From: a virus
Virus record (IMG/VR): IMGVR_UViG_3300017768_002424
Coordinates: 1 to 20,859 of that record
Direction: 5' to 3' (one strand)
DNA: 20,859 bases
Positions 6,030 through 11,892 of this stretch are shown piece by piece. The notes under the pieces are model-generated. The model was not told where the DNA came from, searched no databases, and saw only the letters and a list, made by a program, of their open reading frames with translations. A program made the position numbers and the translations under genes. Each line of letters opens with the position of its first letter. Positions within the stretch are counted from its first letter, which is position 1.

Positions 6030-6165
6030 GTCGGCGTTGAACTAAGATAATCTCTTTATCTTCGTAGCGTTTGTAAAAACTTTTTGCCATTCGTTCAATC
6101 GCTGGATCGAACTGCCGATCCCTAAATATATAGCCTGTATAATATGTCGTGTATCCGTTCATCAT
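5977..6165 (-). CDS. Small hypothetical protein, first gene of the minus-strand early operon
   Basis: The frame is open from 6315, but the upstream part would run into the repressor gene and its promoter. Plausible starts are ATG 6180, 6165 and 6162; none has a clear ribosome-binding site. From 6165 it gives 62 aa, beginning MMNGYTTYYTGYIFRDRQ and ending in a basic/aromatic stretch (VQRRRGAYLYDYMFKY). It is divergent from the repressor, a place often taken by a Cro-like protein, but no helix-turn-helix is evident. It overlaps the VRR-NUC ORF. Function unknown, start uncertain. Confidence 0.5.
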   Translation of the reverse strand: MMNGYTTYYTGYIFRDRQFDPAIERMAKSFYKRYEDKEIILVQRRRGAYLYDYMFKYCEQVD

Positions 6166-6179
6166 GCATAAAATATACA

Positions 6180-6207
6180 TTGACACAGATGGCGTGTCGC
6201 CTATACT
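6180..6207 (+). promoter_or_regulatory. Sigma70-type promoter of the repressor gene
   Basis: TTGACA (6180-6185), 16-nt spacer, TATACT (6202-6207); the -35 is perfect and the -10 matches five of six. Expected transcript start is near 6214, about 36 nt before the repressor ATG. The spacer holds an inverted repeat, GACAC-N7-GTGTC (6182-6198), which could be an operator for another regulator or for autoregulation. Confidence 0.7.
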
Positions 6208-6249
6208 TAAACTCCAAAAACCTACAGCAATGCACAAAAGGGTACAATC

Positions 6250-6828
6250 ATGCCGCAAGTATCGAGAAATAATGCGCAACGAGGCGTGGAAAAAATACGC
6301 TTTGAAGCAGGTCACACCTATAAACAGATGGCAGCTGAAGTTGGATACTCGGAACAGATGATGGCAAAGGTATGCCGTGGTGAGCGAACGCTGTCAGAAG
6401 AGCGCGTTCAGTTAATCACAAAACGCTACAGTGAATTGCTTGGCAGACACGTCACAACCAATGAAGTGCTTGGCAAATCAGAAACAATGTTAATGTCTCT
6501 AGAGACAATGCATGAACGCATTCCTACTCAGCAAGGTGACATGCCGCTGTTTGATAGTGATCACACAACGCAGTATGAACTCACTGATATGGAACGCTAT
6601 ATCCCAGCTGGCAGTTACATCACGGTGACTGATGACGCAACGCTAGCAGACAAAAATATCTACCTTGTACGCCACGAAGGCAGGAATATAGCACGTATAT
6701 ATAAGACAGACGCAGGTCAGCCAAGGTTTGAATCAGCGCCGCTGACGGGTGACACTGAACAGCTGTTTCTAACATCAGCTTCAGTGCAGGTTCTCACCCG
6801 AATAACGAGTGCTACAAAAATCCTCTAA
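6250..6828 (+). CDS. CI-like phage repressor (HTH plus S24-like C-terminal domain)
   Basis: It probably maintains lysogeny by binding operators around it. An N-terminal helix-turn-helix is visible at about residues 23-43 (TYKQMAAEVGYSEQMMAKV, then CRGERTLSEE), the usual XRE/Cro-CI pattern. A Ser/Thr/Met linker follows. The C-terminal ~80 residues (ERYIPAGSYITVTDD, KNIYLVRHEGRNIARIYK) resemble the beta-rich S24/LexA domain. The usual catalytic G-D-S-M motif is missing, so autocleavage as in lambda CI looks unlikely. The ATG has AAAGGG 8 nt upstream and its own promoter. Four similar dyads flank the gene. Identification as the repressor is fairly sure; its binding to these dyads is inferred. 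Confidence 0.8.
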   Translation: MPQVSRNNAQRGVEKIRFEAGHTYKQMAAEVGYSEQMMAKVCRGERTLSEERVQLITKRYSELLGRHVTTNEVLGKSETMLMSLETMHERIPTQQGDMPLFDSDHTTQYELTDMERYIPAGSYITVTDDATLADKNIYLVRHEGRNIARIYKTDAGQPRFESAPLTGDTEQLFLTSASVQVLTRITSATKIL

Positions 6829-6835
6829 ATAAATG

Positions 6836-6874
6836 TTGTAGTTTTTTGTAGGTTGTTGTATAGGTTACACTACA
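6836..6874 (+). promoter_or_regulatory. Promoter/operator region of the exonuclease-ERF genes
   Basis: TGTAG begins at 6837 and 6847 and TGTAT at 6857, exactly one helical turn apart. The last forms the dyad TGTAT-AGGTTACA-CTACA (6857-6874) with the CTACA at 6870. A weak promoter can be drawn as TTGTAG (6836-6841), 17-nt spacer, TATAGG (6859-6864), overlapping the operator. Repression by the CI-like protein would block this region. Confidence 0.5.
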
Positions 6875-6892
6875 CACAGTAGAAGGTAACCT

Positions 6893-7720
6893 ATGAACAA
6901 ATTTATTTTACCACACACGTCTGCTTCAGACAGTAACCTGATGCATGACAACCCGTTTGCGTGGCGGTGGAAGCACGCAGAACATTGGGGCAGGATGCCC
7001 TACCAAACTAAAATCACACCAGTCCTACCCAGAGGTAACGCCGTTGAACATGGCGGTGATCAGATCCTATTGCATCAGGCAAGTGTCGAAGATGCCAGTG
7101 ATGCGGCACAAAACGATTTCCTTGTGCGCGTCGAGAAAGATAAAGCTGATGACCTCAATGAAGAAGAGGCAATCCAGTACAACGACATCCCTGCCTACAT
7201 AGCCCAGCTACACCGTGCTTTACACAGTGACGACTTCAAGGAACTGGGTCTTGGTAAGTTCATATCACGGCAGGGTTTTCATAAAGAGATAATACCGACG
7301 CAGGCTGGCGAGATGGAATTTGTTGGATACAGCGACTGGACTTTTGAAAAAGGCACAGTGGACCTCAAATCGACAACCGCTATCCCCGGAGTTATGCGTG
7401 ACAGCCACGCTTTTCAGCTGGGGTTTTATGCAGATATGACAGGACTGGACCAGTACTGCCTGTACTGCAAGCCAGTCGGTGCGCTGACACCCACGGGTAA
7501 AGTCAGCAAGGCTGTCGGCTTTGCCTTCAGGAAACTCAACAAGACACAACAGGAATTTGTACGCAGTGAGCGCATCGCAAGGGCGAAGCACATGGCGGCA
7601 ATGTATAGCCTATCATGGGAGCAGGCACAGTACCTGACTATGCCCCGTGACATAGGCGGCTTCCGTTGGGATGACGGATTACGTGAACTAGCAAATAAGG
7701 AGTGGGGTATATTGAAATGA
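6893..7720 (+). CDS. PD-(D/E)XK exonuclease (RecB/Cas4-like) for recombination
   Basis: It likely resects double-stranded ends to make single strands for the ERF annealing protein encoded next. Visible RecB-family motifs are RGNAVEHGG with H53 (motif I), E132 (HKEIIP), D148 (GYSDW), DLK with D157 and K159 (TVDLKST), and QLGFY (175-179), the Q-x-x-x-Y motif of Cas4/RecB-like nucleases. There is no four-Cys iron-sulphur cluster as in true Cas4. AGAAGG lies 8 nt before the ATG within an AC-rich leader. Its TGA overlaps the ERF ATG by 4 nt. Length (275 aa) is normal for phage recombination exonucleases. Confidence 0.85.
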   Translation: MNKFILPHTSASDSNLMHDNPFAWRWKHAEHWGRMPYQTKITPVLPRGNAVEHGGDQILLHQASVEDASDAAQNDFLVRVEKDKADDLNEEEAIQYNDIPAYIAQLHRALHSDDFKELGLGKFISRQGFHKEIIPTQAGEMEFVGYSDWTFEKGTVDLKSTTAIPGVMRDSHAFQLGFYADMTGLDQYCLYCKPVGALTPTGKVSKAVGFAFRKLNKTQQEFVRSERIARAKHMAAMYSLSWEQAQYLTMPRDIGGFRWDDGLRELANKEWGILK

Positions 7721-8235
7721 CAGATGAAACTCAGGATGTAGTAGAAAAATTTCCATCCATTGTACGGCATGGACCAGCCAATCAAATCGCCAATGCACTC
7801 GTACAGTGTTGCGGTGATCTCGTTGAGCCAGTCAAGCATGGCGTAGGTAACTTCCGAAACACTTACGTGACGTTGCCAACGATCTTAGAACTGCTTCGCC
7901 CCGTGTTGTTTAAACATGGTCTCACTGTGCAGCAATACCCATCGGGTGATGGCTCATCACTAGTCACAAGTGTCATGCACAAATCAGGCGAGGCATTTAC
8001 ATGTACATATCCCTTGGCATTACCAGCCACTGTATCTAAAGGCGGCAGGCCAAACTGGGATTTGCAATCCACCATCAGCTATGCAAGGCGCTACGCTTTG
8101 ATGATGGTGTTTCAGCTGGCGGGAGATGAAGAAGATGAACCTGCTGGTCAGGTGGGTAGTGGTGAACATCACCCACCAACAACCCCTGCGTTAGGTGATG
8201 CTGGTAGATCAGCGGATCCGAATGCACCATTTTAA
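7717..8235 (+). CDS. erf: ERF-family single-strand annealing protein
   Basis: ERF proteins anneal complementary single strands in phage recombination and circularisation. The family pattern is clear: LLRPVLFKHGLTVQQYP (about 59-75), a SGEAFTCTYPL strand (90-100), and the signature STISYARRYALMMVFQLAGD (118-137) followed by acidic residues. I chose ATG 7717 over GTG 7702 because 7717 overlaps the exonuclease stop (ATGA) while 7702 is directly against its ribosome-binding site. The C-terminus is a flexible Gly/Pro linker ending DPNAPF, which recalls the acidic-hydrophobic tips of SSB proteins. Length, 172 aa, is short for ERF (P22 Erf is about 204). Confidence 0.85.
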   Translation: MTDETQDVVEKFPSIVRHGPANQIANALVQCCGDLVEPVKHGVGNFRNTYVTLPTILELLRPVLFKHGLTVQQYPSGDGSSLVTSVMHKSGEAFTCTYPLALPATVSKGGRPNWDLQSTISYARRYALMMVFQLAGDEEDEPAGQVGSGEHHPPTTPALGDAGRSADPNAPF

Positions 8236-8246
8236 ACCACACGGAG
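8235..8246 (+). promoter_or_regulatory. AC-rich leader with SD (variant)
   Basis: AACCACACGGAG, identical to 9574-9585 before the integrase, precedes the ATG at 8254 by 7 nt. It is a shorter form of the AACCACACACAGGAG leader in the left arm. Confidence 0.5.
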
Positions 8247-8253
8247 TAATACT

Positions 8254-8640
8254 ATGACTATCGAATATCAGAATAAAGCGAGTATCTTTCAGCCAACCTA
8301 CAATGCTGATGCCAAGGTGGCAGGCGAAGGCTCTATCTCAGGCACTGAAGCAGAACATAGACTGCTGTTTATGAAGTCGTCTACCAAGGGTGGATCCCCA
8401 ATATTTAAAGTGTATGCGGAGCTTGGTGCTGTCTTCCCCTCAGACTACTGGGAAGAAGGCGGGAACAAACCCAAGTACAAAGGCACCGTCAACGTCAATG
8501 GGTATGATCAAGACCTTGCGTTGTGGGCACAGTCATCCAATGGAAAGGCATATCTATCTGGTAAAGTGTCGGACAAATACGATGCGGGATCAGGCGATAC
8601 GGCAACAGCACCAAACGCATCAGCGGATTCCATTCTCTAG
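8254..8640 (+). CDS. Hypothetical protein, 128 aa (possible ssDNA-binding protein by context)
   Basis: The ATG at 8254 follows GGAG at 8243-8246. The product begins MTIEYQNKASIFQPTYNADA and looks beta-rich: SPIFKVYAELGAVFPSDYWE, KGTVNVNGYDQDLALWAQ and NGKAYLSGKVSD alternate like strands of a small barrel. It ends with a flexible Gly/Ala/Thr/Ser tail. Position directly after the exonuclease/ERF pair is one where phages often carry an SSB-like protein. I do not see the canonical OB-fold SSB signature or acidic tip, so this is context only. Its stop overlaps the next start (TAGTG, 8638-8642). Confidence 0.65.
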   Translation: MTIEYQNKASIFQPTYNADAKVAGEGSISGTEAEHRLLFMKSSTKGGSPIFKVYAELGAVFPSDYWEEGGNKPKYKGTVNVNGYDQDLALWAQSSNGKAYLSGKVSDKYDAGSGDTATAPNASADSIL

Positions 8641-8861
8641 TGGCATTCGAAGTTCAAGCAAAAGTACTAACCCCCAAGGATGTCGCACATATCCTTGGGG
8701 TCTCGGAGGGAACCTTGCGCAACTGGAGACAGCGAGGCAAGGGTCCACCGTATATGAAGATTGATCCTACAAGTAACCACGCAAGGCCACGCTACGAACT
8801 CACGATGCTGGTTGCGTGGATGAAGGAGTCGGGCCTTGGCGACAAGTTCGAAATCCTTTGA
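8640..8861 (+). CDS. AlpA/excisionase-like helix-turn-helix protein
   Basis: A winged HTH of the MerR/HTH_17 kind is clear: LTPKDVAHILGVSEGTLRNW (residues 10-29), then RQRGKGPPYMKI, the usual wing with G-(P/L)-P-Y. C-terminal residues (RPRYELTMLVAWMKES) complete the fold. Such proteins act as phage excisionases or as small activators. At 73 aa and two genes before the integrase, an Xis role is plausible. The start is GTG 8640, overlapping the upstream stop; no strong ribosome-binding site is visible, so coupling is likely. Whether it bends att DNA or regulates transcription cannot be read from sequence. Confidence 0.75.
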   Translation: MAFEVQAKVLTPKDVAHILGVSEGTLRNWRQRGKGPPYMKIDPTSNHARPRYELTMLVAWMKESGLGDKFEIL

Positions 8862-9405
8862 GCATCACGACTACAAGATCACCACCGTCATATTAAATAC
8901 AAGAGAGCTAGCCTTTGCTAGACACATTGCTGATAGACGCAATGACAAGGCAGAAGGTGTGAGATCGGCTAGAATTGCAACCAATAGAACTGACTTCAGC
9001 ATCCATCAACAGGGTGCTGAAGCGGAGATCGCTGTGTTTAAACAGCTTAACTGGCCTGTCGATATATCCGTTAACAAGCATGGCGGTGACGATGGTATCG
9101 ATGGGTACTGCGGGAACCATAGCGTGCAAGTTAAATCATCGCGGCACTGCCCACCTTCTATGATATTTAATTATGCAGGAGACTTTCGAGCAGACGTTGC
9201 TATTGCCTGTCTGGTTAGACCAAAAGGACATATCGATATCTATGGGTATATCACCCGTCAAAGGTTTATGGGTATGTTTGTCGTGCGGGATTATGGTTAC
9301 GGGACTCGGCTGGTCGTCGAACCCAAACACCTGAAGCCATTTAGCGACCTGAATACAGGCGTTGACAAAATGGCAACAATAACTTTCCGTTCGGAAACCC
9401 CTTGA
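8836..9405 (+). CDS. PD-(D/E)XK-like nuclease or nuclease-derived protein, TTG start
   Basis: The fold pattern is a helix with E62/E64 (QQGAEAEIAVFKQL), then GGDDGIDG (D86, D89) and VQVKSS (Q98-V-K100). This gives E...D...Q-x-K, a variant of the PD-(D/E)XK active site with Gln in place of Glu. The rest (DIYGYITRQRF, GTRLVVEPKHL) looks like strands around the core. The best start is TTG 8836, with AAGGAG at 8823-8828 spaced 7 nt; it overlaps the HTH gene by 26 nt. It could be a phage restriction-like or resolvase-type enzyme. Gln-x-Lys variants exist in active members, so activity is possible but unproven. Confidence 0.6.
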   Translation: MATSSKSFEHHDYKITTVILNTRELAFARHIADRRNDKAEGVRSARIATNRTDFSIHQQGAEAEIAVFKQLNWPVDISVNKHGGDDGIDGYCGNHSVQVKSSRHCPPSMIFNYAGDFRADVAIACLVRPKGHIDIYGYITRQRFMGMFVVRDYGYGTRLVVEPKHLKPFSDLNTGVDKMATITFRSETP

Positions 9406-9451
9406 TATTTATTCAATAATATCATAGGGTTACAGGGTAGTGAGAAAAGAG

Positions 9452-9466
9452 TGGCGACCCCTACGG
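9452..9466. other. Candidate attachment-site core (tRNA 3'-end-like)
   Basis: On the minus strand this reads CCGTAGGGGTCGCCA, resembling the end of a tRNA acceptor stem with CCA, a common integration target. It lies in the 190-nt spacer upstream of the integrase, inside an inverted repeat GTTACA (9429-9434)/TGTAAC (9470-9475). The evidence is resemblance and location only. Confidence 0.25.
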
Positions 9467-9482
9467 TAGTGTAACATGTACA
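9465..9482. promoter_or_regulatory. Operator-like dyad O3 (degenerate)
   Basis: GGTAG TGTAACAT GTACA matches the reverse complement of the site at 6857-6874 at 15 of 18 positions. It lies 49 nt upstream of the second integrase-side dyad at 9531. Confidence 0.5.
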
Positions 9483-9530
9483 CGATAAGAACAATTCTTC
9501 TGTAAGTCACACGAAATATGACCAAATTGT

Positions 9531-9548
9531 TGTAGCTTTGACACTACA
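9531..9548. promoter_or_regulatory. Operator-like dyad O4 overlapping the integrase promoter
   Basis: TGTAG CTTTGACA CTACA. Its centre contains the TTGACA -35 element of the integrase promoter, so a bound protein would exclude RNA polymerase. Another CTACA half-site lies at 9561. Confidence 0.6.
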
Positions 9549-9567
9549 AACTATAGTAAACTACAAT
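9538..9567 (+). promoter_or_regulatory. Sigma70-type promoter of the integrase gene
   Basis: TTGACA (9538-9543), 18-nt spacer, TACAAT (9562-9567). The transcript would start near 9574, at the beginning of the AACCACACGGAG leader (9574-9585), leaving a leader of about 20 nt before GTG 9595. Confidence 0.65.
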
Positions 9568-9594
9568 AATCGCAACCACACGGAGTGACAAAAA

Positions 9595-10917
9595 GTGACA
9601 AAACTAATACACACAGGAAATTTAAGCGTAAGAAATTTACAGCGCGAGTACAAAAAATTAATGTCCGTTTCACCCAAGAAAAAGTCTAGATGCATTGTCT
9701 GGGATAAATCAATACCCGGTCTCGGTGTGAGGATATTAAATCCAAGCGGTACGATGACCGCAATATACAGATCACGGCAGTATGAAAATAATGGTACATC
9801 AAATTCTGTTGAGAAAATGATATGCAGAGTATCTATGACGACAGAGTCTTTACAGCAGGCAATTGACATAGCCGCATCATTGTATGAGAAGCGTGCCGTA
9901 GGCTACGATACAACCCGTGTTCTAAAACTCCCTTCTACCGTGGAAGAGTTTTACAGAGATATTTACTTTATGGAGCATAGGGATAAATGTCTCGACGGTA
10001 GTCAAAAGGCACCTAAATCAATTCAACGTGATGGGCAGATTGCTAACAAGTTAATTGAACACGTTGGTTGGATGGACCTCAAAGACCCTGAAATCTACGA
10101 CGCTTTTATTAGGTGGAGACATGAGGTTGTTGAAGCAGGTACAGGCTATCAGACAATGAAGAAAGCGGCACAGTTAATGCGCAGGTTATTTCGTATGGGT
10201 ATACGCCGTGGCGTATGTTCCCATGATTTTCTTTCTGACTTCAAGATACCTAATCATCAGCCTCGCAACATGCACGTACCACCTGAAGAAGTCGCGGCAA
10301 TATATAAAGCCTGCCTACAATATAAAGCTACAGGTGGTAGAAAATGGACACGCATTGCAGACATGTTCATTTTAAAAATACTCCTTGGCACTCGCAGTGG
10401 GGAGATGGTTGATCTCAGGAAGAGCGAAGTTGATCTAGATAAGGCTGTTATCATTATGGATCCATCACGCACAAAGACACGCAAGAGTTACAGGTTCAAG
10501 CTAACTAAAATGGCTGTTGATTTATTGCGTAACACAGAAGCAATGTCTGAACCTAATAATCCATTGATGTTTGGCATCAAGGGGAATTCATGCACCGCAT
10601 ATCTTATGGAGTGGCACCGCATCCTTGACATCACGGGGTTATACAACACACTTCCAGAAGGCACATGGGAGCAACAAACGCCTGCCGAACGCATATTCAC
10701 AAGCGAGGTAAAGGCAAAACGCCCAAGACCCCACGATCTTAGACATGCGTTTATTACCAATGCACGGGAAGCAGGCATCAGCCGCGAAGACGTAGCACTT
10801 GCCGCCCAGCACAGTAATACAAACACAACCGAACTGTATGAGCATGTGACTGACGAAATAAAATCAAAGGTTATTTCTGCGCGTGAAGCATCACTGGTTA
10901 CTGCACTTAATCAGTAG
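9595..10917 (+). CDS. int: Tyrosine-recombinase integrase
   Basis: It should catalyse site-specific integration into, and with an excisionase excision from, the host chromosome. The N-terminal part (SIPGLGVRILNPSG, about 39-52) matches the arm-binding domain of P4-type integrases, a core-binding helical domain follows (about 113-215), and the catalytic domain shows R267 (LLGTRSGE), a K near 294, H380-x-x-R383 (PHDLRHAF), H406 (AAQHSNT) and the nucleophile Y415 (TTELYEHV). All key residues are present, so it should be active. The start is GTG 9595, with GGAG 9 nt upstream. Length, 440 aa, is normal. It ends by overlapping the lysozyme tail by 11 nt. Confidence 0.95.
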   Translation: MTKLIHTGNLSVRNLQREYKKLMSVSPKKKSRCIVWDKSIPGLGVRILNPSGTMTAIYRSRQYENNGTSNSVEKMICRVSMTTESLQQAIDIAASLYEKRAVGYDTTRVLKLPSTVEEFYRDIYFMEHRDKCLDGSQKAPKSIQRDGQIANKLIEHVGWMDLKDPEIYDAFIRWRHEVVEAGTGYQTMKKAAQLMRRLFRMGIRRGVCSHDFLSDFKIPNHQPRNMHVPPEEVAAIYKACLQYKATGGRKWTRIADMFILKILLGTRSGEMVDLRKSEVDLDKAVIIMDPSRTKTRKSYRFKLTKMAVDLLRNTEAMSEPNNPLMFGIKGNSCTAYLMEWHRILDITGLYNTLPEGTWEQQTPAERIFTSEVKAKRPRPHDLRHAFITNAREAGISREDVALAAQHSNTNTTELYEHVTDEIKSKVISAREASLVTALNQ

Positions 10918-11374
10918 GAGTGTTAGAGGCGGCGCTTGCAAAGAGTGTCGCCTCATCCCTACGTCGGGATACCAAACCGTTTAAACGAACCCCTCGGCAA
11001 TACACCCAGCGTTTAAACTCTTTCTTTGCACCCTCAAAATTAGAACGATTTATCTTTCTTCTGAGAGTAGAACTCCTGAAGGCATTGCTGCCAAGGTTGT
11101 AGCAGAACGAAATACACGCGCCGTATTGGTTAGGGTTTAGCTCTACCTTCAACATACCATCAAGCCTGCGTTCAAATGCACGTAGCTCTTTTCTTAGTAG
11201 TGCTTCAGCCTCATCCTTTGTGATGGTGTCACTGTCCATTACCAGCCGCCTGCCACTCATATCGCGGGTACTACCATAGCCCCACGTAACTACGCCAGCA
11301 CTGCAGTGGTATTTCGCAGACCGGAAACCTTCCCAGAATTTTATGAGGTCAGTGGCTTCTTGATTTGTTTGCAT
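10907..11374 (-). CDS. GH24 lysozyme (endolysin)
   Basis: It cleaves the glycan strands of peptidoglycan for host lysis. The T4/lambdoid GH24 catalytic pattern E-8aa-(D/C)-5aa-T is present as E15 (FWEGFR), C24 and T30 (VVTWGYGST). Cys replaces Asp, as in P1 Lyz. Downstream FCYNLG (90-95) and RRRDEATLF (137-145) are typical for the family. There is no signal peptide or SAR segment, so it needs a holin or equivalent to reach the wall. Length, 155 aa, is normal. The start at 11374 overlaps the MscS-like gene by 26 nt; its ribosome-binding site is weak. Convergent with the integrase. Confidence 0.93.
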   Translation of the reverse strand: MQTNQEATDLIKFWEGFRSAKYHCSAGVVTWGYGSTRDMSGRRLVMDSDTITKDEAEALLRKELRAFERRLDGMLKVELNPNQYGACISFCYNLGSNAFRSSTLRRKINRSNFEGAKKEFKRWVYCRGVRLNGLVSRRRDEATLFASAASNTPTD

Positions 11375-11711
11375 TACTCACTGGTTTCTTATCGATGCAT
11401 CGTTCTATTCTGAGAAACTTGATGCGGTCATTACTGACGTGCCGCCATACGGTGCCTCGCCCGTTTTGTATCGCAAAGATTGTTTCGCTTACGGAGATCT
11501 TTATAATAATCGCAGGCTCTCCATCTACGTAACATGGTTGCCCTTCCCACCATGACTCGGACCACTTGAACCGTAGCCCTGCGACAAGGTTACCTGCCCA
11601 ATCCTTCAGCGCCAATGCTATCACCATCGCTAAAGTAATTGCCATAAGTGGTTGTAACATCTCAATAAAACCAAAGCTGATTTCGTTGAGGTTCATCGCT
11701 GGTATTTCCAT
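11349..11711 (-). CDS. MscS-like small channel protein (pore helix plus beta domain)
   Basis: At 120 aa this resembles the conserved middle of MscS mechanosensitive channels without the other membrane helices. A hydrophobic, Ala-rich helix (about 18-36) is followed by LALKDWAGNLVAGLRF, recalling MscS TM3 (LALQ...LSNLAAG). Then come WWEGQPCYVDGEPAIIIKI and ETIFAIQNGRGTVWRHVSND, comparable to the GD-x-V-x-x-x-G and D/N-G...PN-G/D stretches of the MscS beta domain, with S in place of P. The ATG at 11711 overlaps the upstream stop (TAATG); a GTG at 11735 is a less likely start. Lying between membrane proteins and lysozyme, it may form the lysis pore or sense envelope tension. Fold assignment by eye. 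Confidence 0.6.
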   Translation of the reverse strand: MEIPAMNLNEISFGFIEMLQPLMAITLAMVIALALKDWAGNLVAGLRFKWSESWWEGQPCYVDGEPAIIIKISVSETIFAIQNGRGTVWRHVSNDRIKFLRIERCIDKKPVSNANKSRSH

Positions 11712-11884
11712 TACTTTTTGTCCCTCGAATTCCACAACTCAAACAGGGTCTTTATTTTTTCACCGTGGTTTTGTTTAAGTGACTCCAGATCGACTGAGAT
11801 TTTTATAAGCTGATAGACTACAACGGCGATACCCACAACGATGGGCCACAAAGTCCCTATCCAATCCAGTATTGTCCCTTCCAT
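11711..11884 (-). CDS. Small single-TM protein of the lysis cassette, 57 aa
   Basis: The ATG at 11884 follows AGGTGA at good spacing, and the frame ends at TAA 11711-11713, overlapping the next start. The product has one hydrophobic helix (IGTLWPIVVGIAVVVYQLI, about residues 9-27) and a charged helical tail (VDLESLKQNHGEKIKTL, KK end). This architecture fits small holins or holin regulators, or a truncated spanin-like protein. Position between the 3-TM holin-like gene and the MscS-like and lysozyme genes supports a lysis role. No outer-membrane spanin partner is visible nearby. Confidence 0.65.
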   Translation of the reverse strand: MEGTILDWIGTLWPIVVGIAVVVYQLIKISVDLESLKQNHGEKIKTLFELWNSRDKK

Positions 11885-11892
11885 CGCATCAC

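Noticed and set aside
6893-7720. Calling the exonuclease a Cas4 and inferring a CRISPR link
   Set aside because: It lacks the four-cysteine iron-sulphur cluster of Cas4, and no repeats or cas genes are present; pairing with ERF explains it.
10926-10954. Hairpin GAGGCGGC/GTCGCCTC after the integrase stop as a terminator
   Set aside because: The stem pairs with one G-U and a 13-nt loop but has no T-run, and it lies in lysozyme coding sequence; evidence is too weak.
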